A stretch of 64,000 nt of DNA, from positions 2,592,831 to 2,656,830 of the forward strand of contig VZTG01007653.1 of NCBI GenBank assembly GCA_013397845.1. Direction: 5' to 3'. This document shows, in pieces, positions 11,361-28,400 of the stretch. Source of the DNA: Melanocharis versteri. Its lineage: Eukaryota; Chordata; Aves; Passeriformes; Melanocharitidae. A program made the position numbers and the translations under genes. Numbering within the stretch: position 1 is the first letter of the stretch; each line of letters opens with the position of its first letter. A model generated the notes under the pieces. The model was not told the DNA's origin. It saw only the letters and a list, made by a program, of their open reading frames with translations, and did no database searches.

Positions 11361-12846
11361 TTTAAACTTACCTCTCCTGTGTTCTTTTACTTGATTTTAG
11401 GGGGACCTTAACAAGGGCACATTAATTGCATCTCAGAACTACATCTGGTGATGGTGTGCAATCAGGTCTGTATTAAGCCCACACCACCAAGAGATGGACC
11501 CTAAAAAGGAGCAAGAGGCTGAAGGGCTGTGAGAAGAGGAAAAGGAGAGGGTGAACCCTTGGTAAAAGAGGGAGAAATTTGAAGGCAGGGCAGATTTCTT
11601 GGAGGGGGAGATAAGGGGCTACAGGCTGCCACCCAACTGCTGCATTCATATCGGAGAGCCACAGTCCTCACTCCAGTTCTGTGCTGGAGCTGCAGCCAGT
11701 ACAGACAGGGTCCTGCAGTCCTCACATGCCAGAGTGCAGGGCAGAGGTCTCCAATTTACTGTGGTTTGACTCAGAGCCAGAATTAGGAGGACAGCAGTCT
11801 GACAGCCCAGAGCTGTGTTGCACCGTGTGATGCTTCAGCTTGGGTCAATGTTAGTCTGAGCATCTTTGATGCACGTTACTGCTCAGTGGAGACTGGTCCA
11901 AGGGATGGGCAGTAATTTTGGCCAGAGCCTGCTCCGTATAGGTAGACAAAAATATTTTTTCACTCTCTCTCTGTTAATGGTCACTCTAGTGCTGGTTCAA
12001 AATTATTTGAATTTACACCCTGGAGCAGCTGAATTGTTCCTGTACTTAAATTAGCTGAAGGTCAGCAATCTTGAAACCTTTTCCATGTTACTCTCTCTTC
12101 CTCTGCTCCCCTTGGCACTCCTCCACAGAAGGAGCAAAGTACACATGCCATCTTTGTGAAGGAAATCCTGGGTGATGTGGGAGAAGGGTGATGCTGCCTT
12201 CTCCTGTAATGATAAAAGGGAGTGATTTGCAAGTAAAAGAAGAAGGAAGGACTAGAAGAAAAGGAATGTAAGAGTAAAACATAATGTTTCTCTTTACCCA
12301 GCCTCTTTACATAGTAACACCCCACCTCAAAAGGCACTAAGATCTAATGCAAAAATAAAGTAGTGTGTGTGTCTGCAGTGCTGCATTGCCCTGTCGAGGA
12401 AAAGTCCGGAAGTTGCTTAGGTGGAGGAAGGTTTTGAGCCACAATGGGGTGAAACACCAGACTTTCCATTCTTAATGTGCTTGAACTGCCGGCAAGCACA
12501 GCTGTGCTTAGATGGAAGTGGGAAAAGCAGAGCTGCTGGAGAGAGAGCTTATTCGGGTTGTGTCCGTGCCAAGGAGTGTGTTTGAACATAGTCCCCTGGG
12601 GCATGAACTGCTGAGCACCAGGCTCGGCCTGGCAGGAGCGAGTGGCAGAGGCAGTGCTACATTCCATAACACGAGATTGGCACATCGGCCTCGGCGGGTG
12701 ATACGTGCCTGGGGCAGAGGTAAAACTCCGCACAGAGCTGAGTTACCGTCTGAGCTCTCTGTTGCTCAGACACGAACAGGGGTGGCAGGAGCCCAGGGGA
12801 AGGACGCGGGGGGTTTGCGCTGGTGGAGCAGCACAGGGGGGGAGTT

Positions 12847-12859
12847 TGCTGAGTCAGCA
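12847..12859. promoter_or_regulatory. perfect T-MARE (Maf recognition element)
   Basis: TGCTGAGTCAGCA is a 13-base perfect palindrome around a TPA-type core and equals the consensus bound by Maf homodimers and by small-Maf heterodimers with NF-E2/NRF factors. It lies about 0.8 kb upstream of the KCTD17 start codon. Function is inferred from the motif only. Confidence 0.55.
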
Positions 12860-13247
12860 GCTCCTTTGAGCTGGAAGAAAAATTATTCCTGCCCCCTGCC
12901 AGCACTTCATGCAGATCCAGAATACAGTTCCTAGAGGTGTCCCTACATATGTTAGCAAGAAGGCAACTGTCTGCATATTTTGTTGCCTGAAAGTATGGCA
13001 GCTGATGCGGCACGGAGCGGTGAGCCTGGGGTAATGGATGTCCTGAAGGGAATGCCGTGAAGTACAGCGCTGAGGGGCTTAATCTGCCGACTGCCAGGGA
13101 GCAGGTTGTGCTTCCTGTCTCCGAGGAAGCTTGCAGACAAGACCCAGGACTGGAAGTACAGGCAGAGTACCAGCCGCAGGGCTGGGGTCATGTGGTGCAG
13201 TCTCCTTCGTTACAGCATCCTCATTGCAGGAACAGCGAGCTGGGAAA

Positions 13248-13260
13248 ACTACAGTTCCCA
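13248..13260 (+). promoter_or_regulatory. KCTD17: ZNF143/STAF-type motif, copy 1
   Basis: ACTACAGTTCCCA matches the core of the ZNF143 (STAF) recognition sequence ACTACAATTCCCAG, with one A-to-G difference. It is first of three copies in the KCTD17 promoter region. Confidence 0.6.
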
Positions 13261-13287
13261 TCACCCTTTTGCGCGTGTCCCTGCGAA

Positions 13288-13303
13288 ACTACAATTCCCA
13301 GAA
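13288..13303 (+). promoter_or_regulatory. KCTD17: ZNF143/STAF-type motif, copy 2 (consensus)
   Basis: ACTACAATTCCCAGAA is an essentially consensus ZNF143 site, 40 bases after copy 1 in the same orientation and about 360 bases upstream of the start codon. It probably drives the TATA-less KCTD17 promoter. Confidence 0.75.
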
Positions 13304-13588
13304 CCTTTTAATGAGCCAGAGAGGATGTCTGTGGAAATGAATGCCGATGATTTTTGCATAACACACTGCACCTCCGGAGTGCTGACCGGCCCATGCTTTG
13401 TGAAAACGGGAAGAGGGGAAAAGCCAGGGAGTGTCGGCGCTGTCGAGCTGTGGCTTTGCCCACCCCAATAGCCGCAGTGATATCCTCCAGCACCGAGCAA
13501 CCTTCCTCCTCTCAGGACTCCCTTGGTAGTCACAGGGACGATCCTGGCCCCCAGGAAACACGGCTGCTGCGGAGGGAGAGGCAGATAA

Positions 13589-13606
13589 ACTACAGATCCC
13601 GGCATT
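13589..13606 (+). promoter_or_regulatory. KCTD17: ZNF143/STAF-type motif, copy 3
   Basis: ACTACAGATCCCGGCATT keeps the ACTACA..TCCC.GCAT layout of the longer ZNF143 consensus, with substitutions. It lies 59 bases before the start codon, within or just before the 5' UTR. Confidence 0.55.
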
Positions 13607-13664
13607 CTCCGACAGGCAGCACCTGCGGCAGTCCCTGCACGCCGTGGGGGAGGTGGGGGTGAGG

Positions 13665-20259
<6,595 letters not shown>

Positions 20260-20944
20260 TCTGAACACTCCACTCCAGCCTTTTCATTTCTTGTTTATAT
20301 CTTTATTTTTGTACTGCAGTGTATGGCAGCCCCTTGTCCCACAGTGACGCCCCCAGCCCCCTTCATTCTTCACATGCAGCCATTTTTTTTTTTACAAACT
20401 CACCTCAGAGGCCTGAGCTTCCAGCCCTGGAGGAGGGCAGATGCTCCATGGAGCCCCTGGGCTGCTGTAGGAGCTGGAGCCCACGGCTCCCTCCTATGCC
20501 TGGCAGTGTGGCTTTCCTTAATGTCACAGTGGCCCCTGGTGGGGACATCAGCGATCAGCCACTGCAGCCTGCGGTCCCTTCCTGAGCACCCTGGATGCAA
20601 ACGGGGACCGAGATGGTGGCAACTGTGGAAGGACCAGCCCTTGCCCTTTCGCTGTTGCAGGCAACTGGCGTGGGCTTGTGGCCTGGGGACAAATGCAGAG
20701 CCACCGTCCTTTTCTGGGCAACCTGCATTGCTTGGAGGTGTCCCTGTGCTGGGTATCACGTTCCTTGGTGCCTCCCTCCCTGTCCCCCAAAGCAGCTCTG
20801 TGGCAGCAGTGTGAGAAGGAGAATGCTGTGCTGCCTGGGTACCAGGAACATGCTGGTACCTGATGTTGTGTCAGCCAGCACCAGGAGATCCCGGTTTTTT
20901 GGGGAGCGGGGCGTTTGCTTCACTGCTGTGTCTGAAGACTCCTG

Positions 20945-20950
20945 AATAAA
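20945..20950 (+). terminator. KCTD17: KCTD17 polyadenylation signal
   Basis: AATAAA followed by a T/G-rich stretch (TCTGTTCCTCCTTG). It would give a 3' UTR of about 0.7 kb after the stop at 20259. No earlier AATAAA is seen after that stop. Confidence 0.75.
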
Positions 20951-21389
20951 ATTCACAGTCTGTTCCTCCTTGCCGCCTCTCATTTCAAGTGGCAAGGATT
21001 CATTGCTGGTGTAAAGGGGTGGGAGTTGGAGAAAAGGAGTTTGGATTCATCACCTGGAGCCACCAGAAGCTGCTTGTGCTGTGCCTGTCTTCTGGGGGTT
21101 GGAGGTGCTTCCCACTGTGTCTGTGCTGCATCCCCACTGCAGGCAGCTGGGCTACAGAGCAGGTTTGCTTATTGGTATCTGCACCCCAAAATCATAACAA
21201 TCAGTGAGGACCACCTGTCTAGGGAACGTATTGACCCCAGGGACATCTGGGGTTGGGGGGTGGGCAGGGGTGTGCAAACTTTTGCCAGTTGCCAGTGCCA
21301 GGACTGGAGTTTGGTCAAAAACATACAAACTTCAAGATAATTTTTAGCAGAGTGAGGCAAACTAGAGCTGAAAAAATCCTCAAATTAAT

Positions 21390-21395
21390 TTTATT
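21390..21395 (-). terminator. TMPRSS6: probable TMPRSS6 polyadenylation signal
   Basis: TTTATT on the plus strand reads AATAAA on the minus strand. It is the only canonical signal I found between the TMPRSS6 stop (22334) and the KCTD17 end, giving a 3' UTR of about 0.94 kb. The two genes would then converge with about 0.4 kb between their ends. Confidence 0.55.
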
Positions 21396-21422
21396 TCTAA
21401 TTCCAGAGGGTGGCCAGTTGTG

Positions 21423-21460
21423 TACACACACACACACACAAACACACACACGCACACACG
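21423..21460. repeat. (CA)n microsatellite
   Basis: CA repeats interrupted at three places, reading TG on the minus strand. If the signal at 21390 is used, it lies just upstream of the cleavage site in the TMPRSS6 3' UTR. Confidence 0.95.
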
Positions 21461-21766
21461 TATATCTTTAGTTAAAAAAACCAAACCCGCAGCAGTTGCA
21501 GTTTAAGCCCTGTGCCCTGAAGCCTTCTCCTTCACCTCCTGGATTACCTGAGATAGGAGGTGGAAGCAGTTGAGATGCCCTGATGTTAAAGGTATTTAGA
21601 AAGGCCGAGGGAAGGGGATGGGAGTCTGCTCCAGCATTTTTACTGGGAGAAGTGCAGCAGTGGAGGCTGGGTGCTGCTCCAGCAGGGAGGCAGGACACGT
21701 GCTTGGGGGTGCGATGCTGGACTCATGCCTGGGAGTCAGTGAGACGTGAAGAGTTGCCTGGCTGAG

Positions 21767-21790
21767 CTGAACAGCACACTGAACAGCACA
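21767..21790. repeat. 12-base tandem duplication
   Basis: CTGAACAGCACA occurs twice head to tail with no mismatch, in the inferred TMPRSS6 3' UTR. Confidence 0.9.
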
Positions 21791-22333
21791 CGCCAGCTAA
21801 GAAAAGAAGCAATTAGGGAGATGGAAGAGGAGGAGTGATGGGAGGGGAAGAGGGATGAAGGATAAGCAGCAGGAAGGAAGAGGGAGGCAGATTGATTTCA
21901 CAGTTACTGGAATCTCTAACTACATCAGTCACATTTTCTTTCAGCAAATGTTCCAGCACAAGACTGTGGCTGAATCACATGGTTCATGGAAAGTTCAGCT
22001 CCCCTTATTCCTCTTCTCAGAAACCATCAGCTTGGGACTATCGCTGTGTGTCATGTCATTGCCCCCAACTCCCCCAGCTGCCTCCCTTCCCCCCTCTTTT
22101 GGATGGATGGCCTAAAAACCCCTTGGGATGCTCCCTGGAAAGCACTAATGGGGAAGAGGGTCTGCCTGCTTTTCTCTACAATCCCTGCGGCAGCGTTTTT
22201 TTACCCTGTTCAGAAGAGCATCCTGGGTCTGACAACATCCCACACTCTTTCTCTGAGAGGCAAGTGAGCAAGATCAGGAATGAGTGCCATGTGAGTGTAG
22301 GTGTGATGGGGAGAAGACAGAGATGCACTTTTC

Positions 22334-22492
22334 TCAGCTCATGGTTTGGTTCATCCAGCCCAGCACTTGAGTGATCCTGGTGTACACTCCATAGTGATTT
22401 GCACGTGCGCATCCCATTCCCCAGCTGACCAAACCAGCCAGAAACCATCTGCCACTGGGTTCTCTGCAGGCCAGTGGACCTCCAGAATCGCC
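22334..22492 (-). CDS. TMPRSS6: TMPRSS6 exon 17, catalytic serine
   Basis: Residues 736-787: GDSGGPLACREPSGRWFLAG, WGMGCARANHYGVYTRIT and the stop after NQTMS. Acceptor TTTTCTAG. Ser738 is the nucleophile. Confidence 0.96.
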   Translation of the reverse strand, partial: GDSGGPLACREPSGRWFLAGLVSWGMGCARANHYGVYTRITQVLGWMNQTMS

Positions 22493-25400
22493 CTAGAAAA
22501 AAGAAAAGTAAAATGAAGTGATGGTGATCCATCAGCTTCTGCTGCTGCCTGATTACTCTGTCTTTGAGCCCCTCTGTATACAGATTCCTGTATCCCCGCA
22601 ACTCATGCCTGGGACATCTGCAACATTCCTTGTACCTTAGGCAGATGTCAAAAACAGTCTCCAGTGCAAACATCCGACTCAGTTATTCCTTCGTTGTGCA
22701 GATGTCTCCCCCTCAGCCAGGTCCCAAAAAGCTGATTGCTCTACTGATTCCTCCTGCTCTGTATGGCTTCCAAATATGTGGCAAGCAAGGAAGCTGGTGG
22801 AATTTAACTGGATTCCGTGAGGGATGGCAGAGAGGAATTCCTTGAGATTGATAGTAATGATGGAACAGACAGGTGCTAAAGAGGCTGAGAGTGTAAGAGA
22901 CTGATGTAGTCACCTGACTTGAAAGAGGGAGGTAGAGTGGATAATGGGCGGAAATGAGAAAAGGGTCTTTTAACTGTATTTGGATCCTGTCTAAGGGAAG
23001 GATGCTGGGAAGAAGTGGTCATGAGAGCTGTTGTTGGCCACTTCGATCAGAGGAAGTGTTGTGAAAGTGATATGGTCTTTTCCCCCTTATTTCAGGCTGT
23101 AGATTGCATTTGTGAGACTTGGGACACATCCCACTTCTGGTAGTCAACCCTGATCCCACAACTCCTCTGTCACCTGGCAGGCATCCTTCTTGCCCTGGTA
23201 GTACCCAGCACACAGCATCCTGGGAGTAATCATGTAGTGATAAGCCTCGCTGCAGATGTCCTGCTGGATGAGCTGCACGTCCACCTTCTGCAGAACATTG
23301 CTGATGTGCCCTGAAAGGTAGAGCGCCAAAAGTAGTGCAGGTGAGCTATGGTGGAACTTCCCCCAGCCCAAGCCTATCTCACTGCATGCTGAAACCTGCC
23401 ATCGGAATTTCTGTTCTGCTCTCCACTGGCATCACAGTCTCTGAGTTTCAGCAGAACACTTTTTCTGCGTGGAAGGAGTAAAATTCCCCTTCATTCCTTT
23501 CCCTACAGGAGTACGTTGTGGGCACTTCAGCTTTTGGGATAAGTATTCTGCTTTGGGGAAACCTCTGGGTTGTCAGAGTCTTGGGTTTGTTTCTCATTGA
23601 AATGGATGTTAAGCTCTTCTGTCTAAGAGTACAAACCAGGAGTGTGTAGTTCTGTATAGTCTCCTGAGTGTTTCCAATTAGGAAGCAGCTGGAACAAATC
23701 TGTGAGTGGGTGAAGGCACTAAGCTGATGTGAAGGGCTATTCTCGTCTTTGGATGAAGAAACACACTCTGTTCCCATACATGTTACCAGACTGTCATGCC
23801 TGCCTCTCCAAATGAGGTTTCAGGGCACTCGACAGGTAACTTTGGTCAACCTATTACCCAAAATCAAAAGGATTGAAGGAGGCACCATGTTTTGGGATGA
23901 ATAGAAGCCTGTTCTGCCTACAACATATCCGAACCTATGTTTCTGCCTACACAGCCTGCTGCAGTAGGCCACCAAGAGACCTTGAACTTACCGCCTTCCT
24001 TGAGGGCCCCCCAGCCAGTGATCCAGCAATGAAGGCCAGGCTCAAAGATGTGAGAAGGAGCAGGCAAGCAGATGGGCTGGATTAAGGGTGAGATGATCAC
24101 AGGATGATCCAGCTGGAGCAGGGCCACATCATAATCATGGCTGTCCTCCTCGTAATAAGGGTGGAGGAAGAGATGGATAACCTTGAAGGACACCTCTGTA
24201 TGGCCGGTGGCATTTTGCAGGTATTTGCCCAAGTAAACGGTCCAGATGGAGGGGGAGGCCAGCCTGTAGGATGCAGCAGAGGAGCATGGGACCCAAAGGG
24301 CGCGCTTTGCAGGTAATGCTATCCCCATCCTAGCGCATGCTGACATCTCCATCGTTGTGACAGCGTGAGGACAACGCAAAGCCGAAACAAAGGTGGAGCT
24401 GTGAAGCACCTTCCGCTACCATTGCCCCCTCAAAGCTGCTCTGTGAATCCCAGCATTGCCCGTTTTTCCCTGCACTCACTCCCCGATAACACCACAGGTA
24501 TCTGTACCCCTTTCTCCAGCTCCAAGCCATGAAGAAGCGTGGCTGAGGTGCCAGATGAGGAGTGCAGCTGCCCCATGACATTTTCATCAGTCAGAAGAGC
24601 CTCCAGTCATGCATGATATGGAAAGCAATGCAAATCTTTCTACCCAGCACCTCCTCTCTCCATTTACCTCTCATCCTGGAAGCAGTGTGCGGCTGAGACC
24701 ACCCAGCGGTCAGCAATCAGTGTTCCCCCACAAATGTGGCGGCCCCGAACTTGCAGGCTGGCCTGCCATGGCCATTCCCCTTCCACAGAATTCGTACCAC
24801 CCACAATCCTGCTGAGCGGGGCTTGCATCCCACAGTCTGAGGAGGAGACACAGCAGATGCTTCAGGAAAGGAAGGGAACATGATACACTGTGCCTGCCTT
24901 TCCTTTCCTGCTTAGTTGACTGAAGAGTTTGACCTCTAATTGCTTGTCTTACCCAGCCAGCAGATACTTTATGTACTGCCCAGGACAGGTCTAGTAAGCA
25001 CTCCCTCCCAGCGTTCCCCACCTCCAGCTGCAGCCTGGGGATGCCTTTGGGGCAGCATGCTGACTGTGCTACCTGCTGTGCAGTCACAAAACCCTCCCAG
25101 TCATTCCATTGCACTGCCTACCAAGGCGCCAGAAAAAAACAAGTAGGGAAATCAAAACATAAACGCCCTCCCTGCCAGTGGCCATGCAGACATGGATGAT
25201 TTTCCTGGCTGGAGCCTTGTACAATGGCAGATAAGCCAACACAGTGGTCAAACCTGTGGGTTGAACCTGGCCTGTGAGATGTGTCTGTCTGGCCTGATGC
25301 CTCTGCCTGAAGGAGGCAGGGAGCAGCTATCCAAAGAGCAAGTGCCTGCTCACAGCTCAGCACAGAATTGGCTCATTGCTGCTGTCCCTGCCACCGCAGG

Positions 25401-28400
25401 ATGGAGCAGGGGCACTGGTACTGTGGGACTGAGGTGGGGAGAAGGTGGTGGAACAAGGGAGGGTGGGTGCTTCTTCTGGGGGGCGGGAGAAGGGGCAACT
25501 TGCAGCTACGTGTCATCCTGAACCTGCCTGGCTGCCGTGTGGCTGATCATTTCCTCACCACAGTGATTCTCATCAGACAGGTCCTTGCAGTCTGCAGTGG
25601 TGTCACACAGGGGGTTGGGTTTCTTCACACAGGTCCCATCTTCACAGCGGTAGGTGGAAGGACCGCAGGGGACCCCTGCAAAAAGGAAGGGAAGCCAAGG
25701 CTGAGAGTGGACAGCTGGTTGTAGATGCTGCCTGAAGTCCTTTAAATGGGGAGAAAGGGCAGCAGAGAGCTTGGGGGAACTCCATAAATGACGACAGGGA
25801 ATTTCCTGAACAAACGAACAGCTCACAAACATTGTGAGGAGGCTGGGCAAGTTATCTCCCAGATGGTGCCCTTACGTCACATGTGAGAAGTCACTCTACA
25901 GACAGCCTTGGCTCGAACACAGGGGTGGGCATTTGTCATCCCAGCACTGTCCCCTCCCTACCTCCACTGCAGTGCTCCTCATCACTCCCGTTGACACAGT
26001 CCAGCTGCTGGTTGCAGACCCTGCTGAACTCGATGCAAGTGCTGTCCTCACGGCACTGGAACTTTGCAGGGCACACTGCTCAGGAGGGAAGCATGTGGGA
26101 ATCAGGCATGCAAGACAAGGTGTGATGTCAGGGTCCTAAGTCCTGCAGTCTCTACAGGCTCTTCCCCCACCTCATAAGCTGTGCTTAAGACCAGCCCTGC
26201 TATAGTGCAGCTGTGTAGCTTTTGCCTGATCTGCACTGTAGGTGTGCCTGGACCCTGTCTTACACTTTGCTGTTGCTGACTTAACTTTTCTTGTCCTGGC
26301 CTCAGACCTGCCTCAGCTCTATGTACTTGCCTTGAGGTCCGCGGACTCCTCAGTTACCGCCACCAGTCCTGTTCTGCTTGCCTTGTTAGGGTTGTAGGAC
26401 TGCATCCTGTCTGGTGAGGTCACTGTTCCTCCTGCCTTGCTGTCACTCTCAGCTCATGGGTCACTCTTTTGTACAGACCAGCGCTTCCCCTTGCAGCTGA
26501 GTCCTGAACAGCAATGGATTCCACAATGTCCATGAGTTCTGGTGGACATTGGAGGATGGAGATGGGTCTAAGCTGCCTGCCCCTCGCAAGGTTTGTCTTC
26601 TGTTCACAGATTCCCATAGCAGGACCTTGTTCTGTTTGTGTGTACCGTTTTCTTACTGCAGCGACCATGATTTCTTCATTAATAGCACAAAGATTCGAGA
26701 TGACTAAAGGCACATGAAGGTCTGAGGCAACTTGAACTTTGATTTTAAAGACAGGGACTGTTCCATACAGACACAGAGTGAATAATCAGAGATGCGCCAG
26801 TGCCAAGAGTATAAGAAAGGAAGGAAATCATGTTTCTATTTTCTTTTTCAAATACAAAGCAATGTTTGAAAACACTGAAGAAGTGTGGGGTTTCTGTCAG
26901 TCTTGGTCTGTGTCAACCTGTGGAATTGAATGACATGATATCCCTGGGGCCAAGGAGATACTGGGATTCAAGAAAGGATTAGATATTCATAAGGATGCAA
27001 ATGTATCCATGTCTACAGGAGGGAAGCATGCAAACCCTGATGTCAGACAGCTGGATAATGGGACAGAGCACATTGTCAGCAACACTGCAGACAATACAAA
27101 ACCCAACTTTGGCAATCCTATGAGTGCTCTCACATTTCTAACACTGAATTAAAGCTTCCTTAGAAAGATTTCTCCTTCCTTTGACTTTAGACTTTTCCTA
27201 CACCTTCCTCTGAATCTTTCAAAATTGGCCACTGTCTCCAGTGGTTCAGGGCTCTTTATCTGTGAAAAAAACATCTGTAGGAAACAACTAATGAAAAGTT
27301 AATGGTGGCAGCAATATGATGAGCCCCCCATCACACCAGATATGAGAGAATAGATGAATTAGATGTCATGTCTAAGCCTGAGTCGCTGTTCCTATGGGAA
27401 TGGGGCTCTGCAGGAGTTCTGAGATGCTGAGGGTGGAGTCTGCATCAGCACTAACTGCTTTTGGCATGAAGAACCGATTGAGGCTGATCAAGGACTTTGA
27501 TGCTCCCAAACTGGGGCAAAATATATGAGTGAGGATCTGTACAGATGAAGTGTCACAAATGGCCTGGAGGGAAAGAGGAGAGAGAAGGGCAGCGGGTGGG
27601 CTTGGGGAAGTGTGAGCAGGGAGGGGGATGCTGAGTGGTGTGGCAGCAGAGGGGGCTGTAGGTCAGGGCTGAGGTTGGTTGTAGACCCTGGGCAAGAGGA
27701 AAGCAGGACAAGGTGGGGGACAGCTTGGGTAGGAGGCTTCTTTCAGGCTGCCTGGAACTCTTGGTGCTCTTGGCTACTAGGGGACTCTCCCGGGAAGGCT
27801 GTGCTGTGACAGGAGCCAGAAGCATTACTGCTCTTTCCAGAGCAGGCTTAAAGCCATACAGCAGTGGCATGAGACTTTTAAAGGTGCAGAGGTTTAAGCT
27901 CCTGAAGTTGAGGTACAAGCCTGTGCCTCGGCCAATCAAATCCTCCCCATCTCTCCCTACCTTTGGAGGAGTGAGGGGCTGTGTCTCGCTGAGTCCAGGG
28001 ACCAGCATGGAGAAGAAATCACTCACCACAATTTCTCTCATCCAGCCCATTGGGGCAATCTTTGATCCCGTCACAGGCTGGGACGCACAAACCATTCACC
28101 AAACACAGAAACTCCCCAGGACAGGCTGTGAAACCAAAAGAGAGTAATTAGTCCCCAGTGACTGGAAACCTCCTGGCAGCAGAGCACCACAGCTTGAAAT
28201 GGTGGAACTGCACATCCTCCTGACCACACGAGTGCTGCTGCAGTGTGCCAGCAGCACTCACTGCACTCCCCAAAATCTGCCACGTCATCTGCTCTTAACA
28301 GGGGCATATGGAGCCAGGCTATGCACCAGGGAAAGAGGGCTTTCCCTGTTTTGCATTGTACCAATGGGCAATATCCAGGATAACCACCTGTCTGGCATGC

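Larger units (their letters stand above)
7870..13240. other. MPST-KCTD17 intergenic spacer
   Basis: About 5.4 kb between the MPST cleavage region and the KCTD17 promoter. Apart from one CR1 tail (11.3 kb) and a Maf-type site (12.85 kb) I see no gene. Open frames such as 10150-10620 plus and 12512-12934 plus have no recognisable domain or conserved motif. Confidence 0.7.

Noticed and set aside
12512..12934. 140-codon plus-strand open frame upstream of KCTD17
   Set aside because: GC-rich promoter-proximal sequence opens long frames by chance; no domain recognised.
27553..28095. 180-codon minus-strand open frame overlapping TMPRSS6 exon 11
   Set aside because: It reads the LDLa exon in the wrong frame; the correct frame gives a perfect LDLa repeat with flanking splice sites.
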